From NCBI GenBank assembly GCA_038326615.1, contig JBBQKF010000057.1:1-20833 (forward strand): a DNA stretch of 20,833 bases, written 5' to 3'. The translations under genes were made by a program, and so were the position numbers. Under the pieces are notes generated by a model that worked only from the letters and a program-made list of their open reading frames with translations, ran no database searches and had not been told where the DNA came from. This document shows positions 8,094 to 15,586 of this stretch, piece by piece. The DNA comes from JBBQKF01 sp038326615 (GTDB lineage Bacteria > Bacillota > Clostridia > Saccharofermentanales > UBA5734). Numbering within the stretch: the first letter of the stretch is position 1; each line of letters opens with the position of its first letter.

Positions 8094-9428
8094 ATGAAAC
8101 AAGAAGAGATAATTGATTTTCTATGCACTCAAAGAAAGAGCTTTGATAATTTTAATCCTTTGATTTATAGGGATTTGTTCATTAATGGCTATGGCATTAG
8201 GGTTCTTGGGATTTACTTCATGGATCATGGACCAAAATGGAATGTGAAACGACACAGACATTCGTTTTATGAATTTCACTATATTCTAAAAGGGGATGTT
8301 GTTTCGACCGTAGACGAAAGTGATCACATAATAGAAGAAGGTGAATTTTACCTGATGCCACCTGGAACTTATCATTCGCACATTCAGACGGGAGATTCTG
8401 GGCATATTGGCATTGCACTAAGATGGGAGTTTATTGACAGCCAGGGCGAATCTTTTAGCGATAATTATTTGAAAGATAAATTTGTTAAAGAAGTTAAGGA
8501 ATGCGATGCTTATAAGTTGAATATGAAATTAAAGGCGGCACTTGTAAAAGAAAATTTGAATCTAAGAAATGTTGTTGAAGATTTTCATAGAATCATTAGT
8601 TTTTCGCAAAATGTAACAACTAACCCTTATCGCGACGATAAATCAATTGCTGAGGCAATGATGTCATTAGTTCAAGTGGCATTGGCACCAAAAAGCATGC
8701 TTATTCTTCAAATTGAAGTTATACAGCTTGTTCTCTTAATTACAAATTTCTATTCACTTAAAAAAAATTTGAGCAACATAAAATCTTCCAGTAAAATGGG
8801 TAATGAGACAAAATCTGCAAATAAATTAGAAAACTCTGCAAATTCATCTTGCGGAAACATTTGTGGTGAAAGTTCGGCTTCTGATAATACAAATGGTATA
8901 AATTCTAATAATATAGCAGATGATAAAATCTATAATGATAATTTGGATAATGCGAGCTCTAATGATAGTTTGGATAATACGAACTCTAACGATAATATAA
9001 ATAATACGAACTCTAACGATAATGAAGTGGATAAAAGTGCTAACAATATTAATAATCTTATTAATTTGGCAAATAGAAAAATCAAGGTAGAAAGTGATAT
9101 CGTAAAGGATGCTATTAAGTTCATAGAAGAAAATTACTGTGGACAAATAGATGTTTTTGATGTTGCCAACTCTGTGCATTTCAGCTACAGCTACCTTGCA
9201 GGGATTTTTCGCAAAGAAACAGGCGAGACGATGATACAATATATCAATCGCCTTCGCCTAATCAGAGCACTTAAACTTATTAAATGTACAAACAAAAAAA
9301 TCTCTCAAATTTCAATCGAATGTGGGTTTAGTACCCCTAATTATTTCTGCATGGTTTTCCGCAGAAAATATGGCAGAACTCCCGAAAGTATAAGAGCTGA
9401 ATCAGGAGAAGTTGTTGTTCCGGATTAA
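8094..9428 (+). CDS. AraC family transcriptional regulator with cupin sensor domain
   Basis: A 444-residue regulator. Residues about 45-115 are an AraC-type cupin (HRHSFYEFHYILKGD, then GEFYLMPPGTYHSH), which normally binds a small sugar-like effector. Residues 333-432 are the AraC/XylS DNA-binding domain with two helix-turn-helix units (about 356-375 and 405-425; SQISIECGFSTPNYFCMVFRRKYGRTP is the canonical second half, split as SQISIECGF and YFCMVFRRKYGRTP). Between them, 224-326 is an unusual Asn/Ser/Asp-rich insert with a 9-residue tandem repeat; most relatives are about 280-340 residues. The ATG has only a weak GTGGA upstream and directly abuts the stop of a 14-codon leader ORF (8049-8093). 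It converges on the URO-D-like gene, probably its target, since both share the same upstream element. Confidence 0.88.
   Translation: MKQEEIIDFLCTQRKSFDNFNPLIYRDLFINGYGIRVLGIYFMDHGPKWNVKRHRHSFYEFHYILKGDVVSTVDESDHIIEEGEFYLMPPGTYHSHIQTGDSGHIGIALRWEFIDSQGESFSDNYLKDKFVKEVKECDAYKLNMKLKAALVKENLNLRNVVEDFHRIISFSQNVTTNPYRDDKSIAEAMMSLVQVALAPKSMLILQIEVIQLVLLITNFYSLKKNLSNIKSSSKMGNETKSANKLENSANSSCGNICGESSASDNTNGINSNNIADDKIYNDNLDNASSNDSLDNTNSNDNINNTNSNDNEVDKSANNINNLINLANRKIKVESDIVKDAIKFIEENYCGQIDVFDVANSVHFSYSYLAGIFRKETGETMIQYINRLRLIRALKLIKCTNKKISQISIECGFSTPNYFCMVFRRKYGRTPESIRAESGEVVVPD
8937..9017. repeat. 27-bp tandem repeat (3 copies) in the AraC gene
   Basis: Three consecutive 27-bp units at 8937-8963, 8964-8990 and 8991-9017, with a partial fourth. 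They encode DNLDNASSN, DSLDNTNSN and DNINNTNSN in the linker between sensor and DNA-binding domains. Copies 2 and 3 are nearly identical, suggesting recent slippage or duplication. Confidence 0.9.
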
Positions 9429-9537
9429 GTTATATTATTAGCATTCGACAATAAAAAAGCATTATTAACCATGATGAGAATTATTTCAATGTATATAATA
9501 TTCTCCACAATGGCATCATGAAATCTGTTACAAGAAG

Positions 9538-9581
9538 TATTACCCAATATAAAATCTGGTATTACCCAATATAAAATCCGG
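9538..9581. repeat. 22-bp tandem duplication (2 copies)
   Basis: Units at 9538-9559 and 9560-9581 (TATTACCCAATATAAAATCY then GG) differ at one base. They lie in the 255-bp gap between the convergent AraC and URO-D-like genes. No clear terminator hairpin is visible in this gap. Confidence 0.9.
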
Positions 9582-9683
9582 TGCAGAATATCTGGTGAAA
9601 AGCAAACCCATAATTGGAATTGAGAGGGGAACTGAGGGAGGATAACAATAATAATTAGTAGATTGAGTCGATATGGGCTTTCC

Positions 9684-10697
9684 TCATTTCTGATTCCATC
9701 TTTCAAATACGGCCTCGACATTTTCTTTAGGATCATGGCTTCCCCATTCGCATTGGGCGATAATTCCGGTTCTTTTATTATCTGGCATAAGCGCTTTAGC
9801 CACGCGGTCAACAGCATTGTTTACGTCTTGCTTTGTTCCGAATGGAAGAATGAATTGTCTGTCAATTTCTCCCCAAAACGTTATTTTACCAGCGTATTTT
9901 TCGCCAAGTCCTTCGATATCCATACAAAAGAGTTGTGAATTAACTGCATCAACACCAATTTCGATAAGGTCAGGATATATAGCCTCAATATTCCCATCAG
10001 AATGGAAGAAAACGAATTTTCCCTTACTATGAAGGATATCGCAATATTCTTTATATAAAGGCTTGTAGAAAGAACGCCATAGATCTGGCGAAATTAAGAG
10101 AGATTGCTGGGTTCCCCAGTCGTCCATGAATGAAACACCATCAACATCAGTATTAGCCCACATTGTCATTTCTTTAACATAAAACTCGTGAAGCATATCT
10201 CTTAAAACAAAAACTTCATCTTCCTGACTGGCAATATCCATGAATAAATTCTCGGTTCCACGAAGAAATTGCATACGTTCAAATGGTCTTACTTGAGTTC
10301 CTGCAATCATGAAATACTCAGAATCTTTACAGCTTTCATTTACCTGACTAAAATCACCTTCGTCAAGTAATTCCCATGGCATTTGGTATGAATCAAGTGC
10401 TGACCAATCGGAAAGCAAGGGGTATTTGACTTCTCCAATTACGCCAGGTTCGCCAACAGACCATTCGCAGGCCCACTCATCAGTATAATCGCCGATTTCG
10501 CATGGTACACCTTTTGCATATCTTGATTTGCCATAACTATATATTGGATTGGCAAAATCTGATGGATATTTTTCAATTAATTCATCGTATTCATCTTTGC
10601 GGAACATTCCAATAGCTGGTAAAGCCCAGCACTGTCTTGGAATTCTATCTACTTCCTGATGGGTTAATGTATTGATGACTCTTTGCTTTGAATTCAT
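9684..10697 (-). CDS. Uroporphyrinogen decarboxylase / cobalamin methyltransferase family protein
   Basis: A 337-residue protein of the URO-D superfamily (TIM barrel; includes HemE and the MtaA/MtbA/CmuA methylcobalamin methyltransferases). The start MNSKQRVINTLTHQEVDRIP is typical of the non-heme branch. Other landmarks are VDGVSFMDDWGTQQSLLISP (185-204) and KFVFFHSDGNIEAIYPDLIEIGVDAVN, with His232, Asp234 and a downstream Cys316. In the cobalamin methyltransferases zinc is held by His-x-Cys...Cys; here the first Cys is Asp, so the chemistry may differ. No HemE neighbours, corrinoid protein or second methyltransferase is present, so heme synthesis is unlikely. The start has GGAGG 9 nt upstream. 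Convergent with an AraC regulator; substrate unknown, perhaps a methylated or sugar-derived compound. Confidence 0.85.
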   Translation of the reverse strand: MNSKQRVINTLTHQEVDRIPRQCWALPAIGMFRKDEYDELIEKYPSDFANPIYSYGKSRYAKGVPCEIGDYTDEWACEWSVGEPGVIGEVKYPLLSDWSALDSYQMPWELLDEGDFSQVNESCKDSEYFMIAGTQVRPFERMQFLRGTENLFMDIASQEDEVFVLRDMLHEFYVKEMTMWANTDVDGVSFMDDWGTQQSLLISPDLWRSFYKPLYKEYCDILHSKGKFVFFHSDGNIEAIYPDLIEIGVDAVNSQLFCMDIEGLGEKYAGKITFWGEIDRQFILPFGTKQDVNNAVDRVAKALMPDNKRTGIIAQCEWGSHDPKENVEAVFERWNQK

Positions 10698-10862
10698 AAA
10701 ATATTACCTCCAATTAAAATTTGTTTTTAAAATTTAAATTGCCTTCACACAAAATGCATATTATTTGATCCGAATTAGAAAGCGCATTTATGTGTTGCAG
10801 AATGATTATGCCAAATTTAGCGAAAGCGCAGTTATAAAAATCTATTATTTCATGACAAAAAC

Positions 10863-10877
10863 CTATTTAGTAAATAG
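10863..10877. promoter_or_regulatory. Perfect inverted repeat, possible operator
   Basis: CTATTTA-G-TAAATAG: 7-bp arms around one base, with no loop long enough for a good hairpin, so it looks more like a dimeric protein-binding site than RNA. It is about 165 bp upstream of the URO-D-like start codon. Confidence 0.45.
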
Positions 10878-11000
10878 CATCAAGCATTACTGCAAGCAGC
10901 GTAATCTTTATAAAATCAAATGCGATTTCTCGATTAAATAACAATTTGAAAGTGTCTTACTCCTTAAGTATCAAACTCGATTCTCAATTAAATTGAAGAA

Positions 11001-11120
11001 AAAATGCAATGGATAAATCATCCTCTATGTATAAAAAAATCGTTACTGCCACAGACGGTAGGTATGGCGCTGGTATTGTCATATTAGTAATTTTTGTTTA
11101 ATTCTGAATTTATTCAGATT
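11001..11120 (-). promoter_or_regulatory. Structured leader element, copy B
   Basis: Minus-strand homologue of 7951-8069, pointing at the URO-D-like gene whose ATG is about 300 nt further on. The first hairpin is kept (TCTGAA-TAAA-TTCAGA). The second (TACCGTC-TGT-GGCAGTA) has one mismatch and one G-T pair but is followed by a longer T-run (TTTTTTT). The two ATACC pentamers and the 11-bp spacing are kept, as is GGATGATTTATCCATTG. A GATAAT box about 10 bp before the element could be its -10, but no good -35 is seen. Confidence 0.65.
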
Positions 11121-11223
11121 TTCTCATTATCTAAAATGAAAGCTAATTGCTAAAATTTGCATTGAGTGTTAATATTTGTAGTGTGATAGACTTGTTATGA
11201 ATTAAATAGCGATGGTTCTGTCT

Positions 11224-11239
11224 GGGGAAAAGTTTCCCC
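11224..11239. promoter_or_regulatory. GC-rich inverted repeat in AT-rich DNA
   Basis: GGGGAAA-AG-TTTCCCC, 7-bp perfect arms with a 2-base centre. The two-base loop is too tight for a terminator and no T-run follows on either strand, so an operator is more likely. It lies about 200 bp upstream of the bPH2 gene at 11437. Confidence 0.45.
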
Positions 11240-11267
11240 TAAAAGCTAAATCGATATTCACGAAATT

Positions 11268-11323
11268 TGATTAACATTAGATTTACAAAAAAACATGATT
11301 AAGCATAAGATTTGCAAAAATGT
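11268..11323. repeat. Imperfect 28-bp tandem repeat (2 copies)
   Basis: Units at 11268-11295 and 11296-11323, both beginning TGATTAA and sharing AGATTT then CAAAAA, with a one-base offset and a few mismatches. Upstream of the bPH2 gene. Confidence 0.65.
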
Positions 11324-11909
11324 AATATTTAGAAATAAGAATATGCAAATTCTTAATCAAATCATTAATCGGAATAAGATTTTATAATTTGAAAAAGTTT
11401 ACTTATTATTTTAAACTGAAAAGGATGGACATTAAAATGGAAATGACAGACAAAGAAGAACTATTTCAAAAACTCGATCCAAAAATAATTACTTCTTGGA
11501 AGATTTCGAGGTGGATAAGATTCGGGATTTTTGCGGTCATTATGGCTATCCCGACAGTTATTTTATTTATATCAGAAGTTCCAAAAGAGGTTATGATTCC
11601 AACCTTGATTATTGACGCACTTATACTAGGATATCTTACAGTAACCCCTTTCTTATATCCGGCTATTGAATATCGCCAGTGGAAATATTCGATTTCAGAG
11701 GATCGCGTGCTTATAAAGCATGGAATTTTCTTCATCCAGACAACCATAATTCCTGTTATCAGAATACAGCATGTTACGATTTCACAAGGTCCTATAAAAA
11801 GGAAGCTTGGGATTTCAACGATTCAGATAAACACGGCAAGCGGCGGTTTCAAGATTGAAGGGCTGTCAGATGACAATGCTAAATCAATTGCTGAGTCTTT
11901 GAAGAATAA

Positions 11910-12173
<264 letters not shown>

Positions 12174-12231
12174 TTCATGCGGTTATAAACCTACAAAAAA
12201 AATTGTTAAATCAAAAATCCCGGAGGCCAAA

Positions 12232-14472
12232 ATGGTTAGTGAAAAGAATAATTCAGATATCGACAATAATAAAAATACTAATTCAGCAAACAACAACGAT
12301 AATGATGTAAGCTACGTTAGCAATATAACAAACGATGTTGATAACAATATTGAAAATCACAAATCAGATCATGAAACTTACGCCCATGCTTCGCAATTGG
12401 AAAGCAACAAGGCTGCAGTTGTTGAAGAATCTGAGTTCGTTTTTTCTCGTAAGAGGGGAAACATCCTTATCTTATTTGAGAAGTTAACACAGTTACCATT
12501 GCTGATTGCGACCATTGTATTTACGATAGTTGCAGGAACTACGATGGATAGCAACCTTATATCATGGGCTGCGATTGTAGCCTTAAGTCCTTTTATCCAG
12601 CTGATGAAATATCTTTTTACATATTATACTATTGCAGACAATCAGCTAATTGTTGAATCAGGGCTTTGGAACAAGAAAAGAATTGAAATTCCAATTAGAA
12701 CAATTACGACAATTGACCTAACCCAAAATATACTTTACCAGATTTTCAAAACATACAAAATCAAAGTAGATAATGGAAGTCAGGCAAAAGACGCTGTTAA
12801 CAAGGCTGAGGTTCAATTTGCTTTAAAAGAGGAATTAGCCTTCAAATTCAAGCGACTTGTTGAAAACGAAGGGGCCGAAAGCGATGTTGCAGGAATGGAA
12901 CAAAGTGAATTGGCAGAAATAGTACAAAGCGAATTGGCGGGAATAGCACAAAGCGAATTGGCGGGCAATTTTTCAAACTCAAGCTTGGGAATAAACACAA
13001 ATGCAAACACAAATGCAAACACAAATGCAAATACAGATAATTTTGATGCAAATAATGTTTTTAAAGAAAATGGAATCAAAAAAAATGCAGTTTTTGCAGG
13101 TGCTAGGAAACCCATTGTAAATACGAACTTTGTTAGTGAAAACATTTCAACTGGTACTAAATCCTTGCAGAATAATGCCAAAATATCAGCTCCTAAGGCA
13201 CCATTACATGTTGTTGCTTCAAGCCCTTTTGATTTCTTGAGACTTGGGCTTCTTGAATCAAAATTGATTTATATCGTTGGAATTTTCCCTTTGTTATCTC
13301 TAGGGGCATTTGTTCTTGGAAGCATAGGAATTGATACAGAAAAGATAAATTATGAAGAGATTTTTACTAAGGTTTTTGAAATGTTCCCGATTGGTATTTT
13401 TATTTTGATTGTAATTGTTGCGATATTCTTGCTGGGAACTGTTTTTTCAGTTGTTAGAGCGGTAACGACTTATTTCGGATTTGAAATTTCGGCGGATCCC
13501 AAAAAAGTTTATATTTCCTATGGACTTATCACGAAAAGAAAATACACTCTTCTTAAAGAGAAAATAACAGGCATTACCCTTAAACAAAATATACTGATGC
13601 GGTTATTTAAACAATACCGTTTAGAAGTTATTGTTATAGGATATGGAGACAACTCAGATCAGGAAGCTAAGAAGGAACCGGTGCTTTTTCCTATTGCAAA
13701 CAGAAGCAAAATTGACGAAATAGTAAAAAACATTTTGCCTGAGTTTGAAGGCGATTACTATTTTGAAAATGAAACATCAAGCAAAAAAATTGCAAAAAAC
13801 GAAACATCATTTAACGAATTAACGAGCAATAAATCATCAAATATCAAAGAATCTAACAACAAAAATTCGAAATCTAAAATTGAAAACAACGTAACGTTTA
13901 ATGCCGAAAGGTCATTGGATTTGAAAGAAGTTAGTGAACTGAAGGCTGTCTACAAGCCAGATAATATAAATGATGGGAATTACGATTCCAAAAATAATAA
14001 GAAATTGAAAAGGCATGGTACTGACCGTAGCGCTTTAAGATATTATTTTTATAATTTCGGATTTGTTTTTGCGACTGTGTTCTTCATCTGTAGTGTTGTT
14101 TTTTCAATATTTATGCATGACGTAATAGCTGATCCCACAATACCAATAAATCTTTTTTGGTTTTTGCTAATTCCTTCTACATTTATTGAAATTCTTACAA
14201 TTGGAGATATTATTCTTCAATTTATGAATACAAAAATGTTATCAGGAAAGCAATTAGTTATAATCAAATCAGGCGCATATCACCTGACAACTACGATTCT
14301 TAAGACAACTTTCATCGAAAGCATTACAGCAAAAGCGAGCAGATGGAAAAGTCGCCGAGGGTTTGCTTCAATTAAACTTGGATATGTCGCTCCTTTACGC
14401 TCATCACGGATGGTTGTTCTCAATCGCAAAATCGAAGAATTTTACGATCTCGAAAATGTTCTTGATGTATAA
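12232..14472 (+). CDS. Membrane protein with three bPH2 domains, YdbT-like
   Basis: A 746-residue membrane protein, far longer than YdbT (about 490). It begins with an Asn-rich tail (1-65). Three modules each pair two hydrophobic helices with a bPH2 domain: helices about 85-130 with the domain at 131-210 (YYTIADNQLIVESGLW); helices about 342-408 with the domain at 412-500 (VYISYGLITKRKYTLLKEKITGI split over 426-447); helices about 605-662 with a last domain at 663-740. Two low-complexity inserts, 215-325 (with 8- and 4-residue tandem repeats) and 512-598 (Asn/Ser/Lys-rich), account for the extra length. GGAGG lies 5 nt before the ATG. It follows the YdbS-like gene in the same direction and probably acts with it. 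Confidence 0.85.
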   Translation: MVSEKNNSDIDNNKNTNSANNNDNDVSYVSNITNDVDNNIENHKSDHETYAHASQLESNKAAVVEESEFVFSRKRGNILILFEKLTQLPLLIATIVFTIVAGTTMDSNLISWAAIVALSPFIQLMKYLFTYYTIADNQLIVESGLWNKKRIEIPIRTITTIDLTQNILYQIFKTYKIKVDNGSQAKDAVNKAEVQFALKEELAFKFKRLVENEGAESDVAGMEQSELAEIVQSELAGIAQSELAGNFSNSSLGINTNANTNANTNANTDNFDANNVFKENGIKKNAVFAGARKPIVNTNFVSENISTGTKSLQNNAKISAPKAPLHVVASSPFDFLRLGLLESKLIYIVGIFPLLSLGAFVLGSIGIDTEKINYEEIFTKVFEMFPIGIFILIVIVAIFLLGTVFSVVRAVTTYFGFEISADPKKVYISYGLITKRKYTLLKEKITGITLKQNILMRLFKQYRLEVIVIGYGDNSDQEAKKEPVLFPIANRSKIDEIVKNILPEFEGDYYFENETSSKKIAKNETSFNELTSNKSSNIKESNNKNSKSKIENNVTFNAERSLDLKEVSELKAVYKPDNINDGNYDSKNNKKLKRHGTDRSALRYYFYNFGFVFATVFFICSVVFSIFMHDVIADPTIPINLFWFLLIPSTFIEILTIGDIILQFMNTKMLSGKQLVIIKSGAYHLTTTILKTTFIESITAKASRWKSRRGFASIKLGYVAPLRSSRMVVLNRKIEEFYDLENVLDV
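12901..12972. repeat. 24-bp tandem repeat (3 copies) in the YdbT-like gene
   Basis: Units at 12901-12924, 12925-12948 and 12949-12972 encode QSELAEIV, QSELAGIA and QSELAGNF (residues 224-247), at the start of the first large insert. Confidence 0.9.
12994..13035. repeat. 12-bp tandem repeat (3.5 copies) in the YdbT-like gene
   Basis: Three identical AACACAAATGCA units (12994-13029) plus a partial one encode NTNA repeated from residue 255. Confidence 0.9.
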
Positions 14473-14484
14473 TAAAACTAATTA

Positions 14485-14520
14485 AGCTCCTAATTTTTTA
14501 ATAAGGGCTAAATATTTTTT
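14485..14520 (+). terminator. Possible rho-independent terminator after the YdbT-like gene
   Basis: An imperfect stem AGCTCCT / AGGGCT (14485-14491 with 14504-14509; one G-T pair, one mismatch) is followed by ATATTTTTT. It lies 13 nt after the stop codon. The stem is weak, so the call is tentative. Confidence 0.35.
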
Positions 14521-14546
14521 ATATGTAAAAACGATCAAAAATAGTC

Positions 14547-14575
14547 TAGACAAGAAATGTTTTCATGTTTTATAG
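14547..14575 (+). promoter_or_regulatory. Candidate promoter for the HAD hydrolase gene
   Basis: TAGACA (14547-14552), 17-bp spacer, TTATAG (14570-14575), giving a leader of about 60 nt before the ATG at 14641. Box matches are moderate. Confidence 0.35.
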
Positions 14576-14640
14576 GTTTTTATCGAATTTTCATAGGACC
14601 TTATCTAGAGTCAAAAATTGTATAGGGAAGGTTATAGCAA

Positions 14641-15330
14641 ATGCCAAAAAAATACACACACTTATTATTTGATGCGGACGGAACACTTTTTGATTTCGAA
14701 AAAACCGAGCATCAGGCTTTTGCAGACACGATGGAAAAATATGCCATTCCCTATTCAGCGGATTGGCTTTTAATGTATAAAAACATAAATATCAGTTACT
14801 GGAAAATGCTTGAAAAAGGGTTAATTACTAAAGATGAACTTTTGCCAAAACGCTTTGCGGATTTTCTCGACAAGATAAAAAGGACGGACCTTGACCCTAG
14901 AGAACTTAATAGAACATATCTGTCACGGTTAGGGCAATATGCTTTTCTTTCCCCTGGAGCACTTGACGTATGCAGAATTTTGAGTGAAAAATACACACTG
15001 CTATTGGTAACAAATGGCGTTTATTCAACTCAGGTTAGTCGTTTTGATAAGACCCCTCTGAAACAATACTTCACAGAAATGATTGTATCAGAGAAAATTG
15101 GCTACACAAAACCTGACCCAAGATATTTTGATTATGTTTTTGACCGACACTCAATTTCGGATAAATCCAAAGCTATAATCATCGGTGATTCTCTATCTGC
15201 AGATATTAAAGGCGGAAGAGATTATGGCATTGACACCTGTTTTTATAATCCGGAAAATTTGCCGGTTGAAGATGACGTTTGCACTTTTAACATAACGAAA
15301 CTTGAGCAATTAGTCGAAAGATTATTTTAA
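14641..15330 (+). CDS. yjjG: HAD-superfamily 5'-nucleotidase, YjjG family
   Basis: A 229-residue cytoplasmic phosphatase of the HAD family, the same length as YjjG, which dephosphorylates non-canonical pyrimidine nucleotides in housecleaning. Motif I is FDADGTLFDFEKTE, with nucleophile Asp11 and acid/base Asp13; DADGTLFDFE rather than DLDGTL is characteristic of YjjG. Motif II is LVTNG (Thr124), motif III Lys157 in GYTKPDP, and motif IV IIIGDSLSADIKGG (Asp183). The helical cap (about 20-95) is of the C1 type. The start is supported by AGGGAAGG about 9 nt upstream. It stands alone after a probable terminator; the substrate is inferred from the family. Confidence 0.88.
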   Translation: MPKKYTHLLFDADGTLFDFEKTEHQAFADTMEKYAIPYSADWLLMYKNINISYWKMLEKGLITKDELLPKRFADFLDKIKRTDLDPRELNRTYLSRLGQYAFLSPGALDVCRILSEKYTLLLVTNGVYSTQVSRFDKTPLKQYFTEMIVSEKIGYTKPDPRYFDYVFDRHSISDKSKAIIIGDSLSADIKGGRDYGIDTCFYNPENLPVEDDVCTFNITKLEQLVERLF

Positions 15331-15414
15331 ACAAACTTTATAAATTAGGCTTTTATAATGATAAATATTGGATATGTGTATGTAACATATACTCATATTT
15401 ATAATGTAATTTCA

Positions 15415-15442
15415 TTGACAAAATCACTAGAGACTGTATAAT
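15415..15442 (+). promoter_or_regulatory. Near-perfect sigma-A promoter for the second AraC gene
   Basis: TTGACA (15415-15420), 16-bp spacer, TATAAT (15437-15442): both boxes exactly consensus. Expected start near 15449, giving a leader of about 138 nt. A consensus promoter for a regulator gene suggests that expression is held down by something else, such as the elements immediately downstream. Confidence 0.85.
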
Positions 15443-15451
15443 AAATACTGC

Positions 15452-15523
15452 AAACTAGTTTAAAAAAACCTAATATAATTTAAACAATATTTATGTATTT
15501 ATTATATTTTTTATTAAATACAT
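15452..15523 (+). promoter_or_regulatory. Leader with a palindrome at the start site and an AT-rich hairpin
   Basis: The palindrome AAACTAGTTT (15452-15461) falls at about +3 to +12 of the predicted transcript, a position where a bound protein would block initiation. Further on, ATGTATTT (15493-15500) pairs with AAATACAT (15516-15523) across a 15-nt AT loop. Both are seen in the sequence; their roles are inferred. Confidence 0.4.
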
Positions 15524-15586
15524 TAAAGACACTAAAGAGAATAATAAAAATTATTACACAACCCTTACACTTATAAGGAGATCTCA

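Larger units (their letters stand above)
10698..11436. other. 739-bp non-coding region rich in palindromes and repeats
   Basis: No convincing gene. Reading from the URO-D-like gene outward: an ninefold motif GAAAGCGCA appears twice (10778-10786 and 10822-10830), 44 bp or about four helical turns apart and loosely cre-like. Next come a perfect palindrome (10863-10877), CTGCAAGCAG (10890-10899), leader element copy B (11001-11120), a GC-rich inverted repeat (11224-11239), and an imperfect 28-bp tandem repeat (11268-11323). A TATAAT box at 11383-11388 without a good -35 may serve the gene at 11437. Confidence 0.6.

Noticed and set aside
8937..9017. CRISPR-like array
   Set aside because: The repeats are contiguous without spacers and in frame within a protein-coding gene.
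8844..9239. Antisense open frames across the AraC linker and similar ones opposite the YdbT-like insert
   Set aside because: They arise from the low-complexity repeats, which lack stops on both strands; no ribosome site and no recognisable protein.
10890..10980. Possible small membrane peptide on the minus strand (about 25 codons, TTG start)
   Set aside because: The AAGGAG is about 15 nt from the TTG, there is no ATG, and nothing about the composition is persuasive; likely chance.
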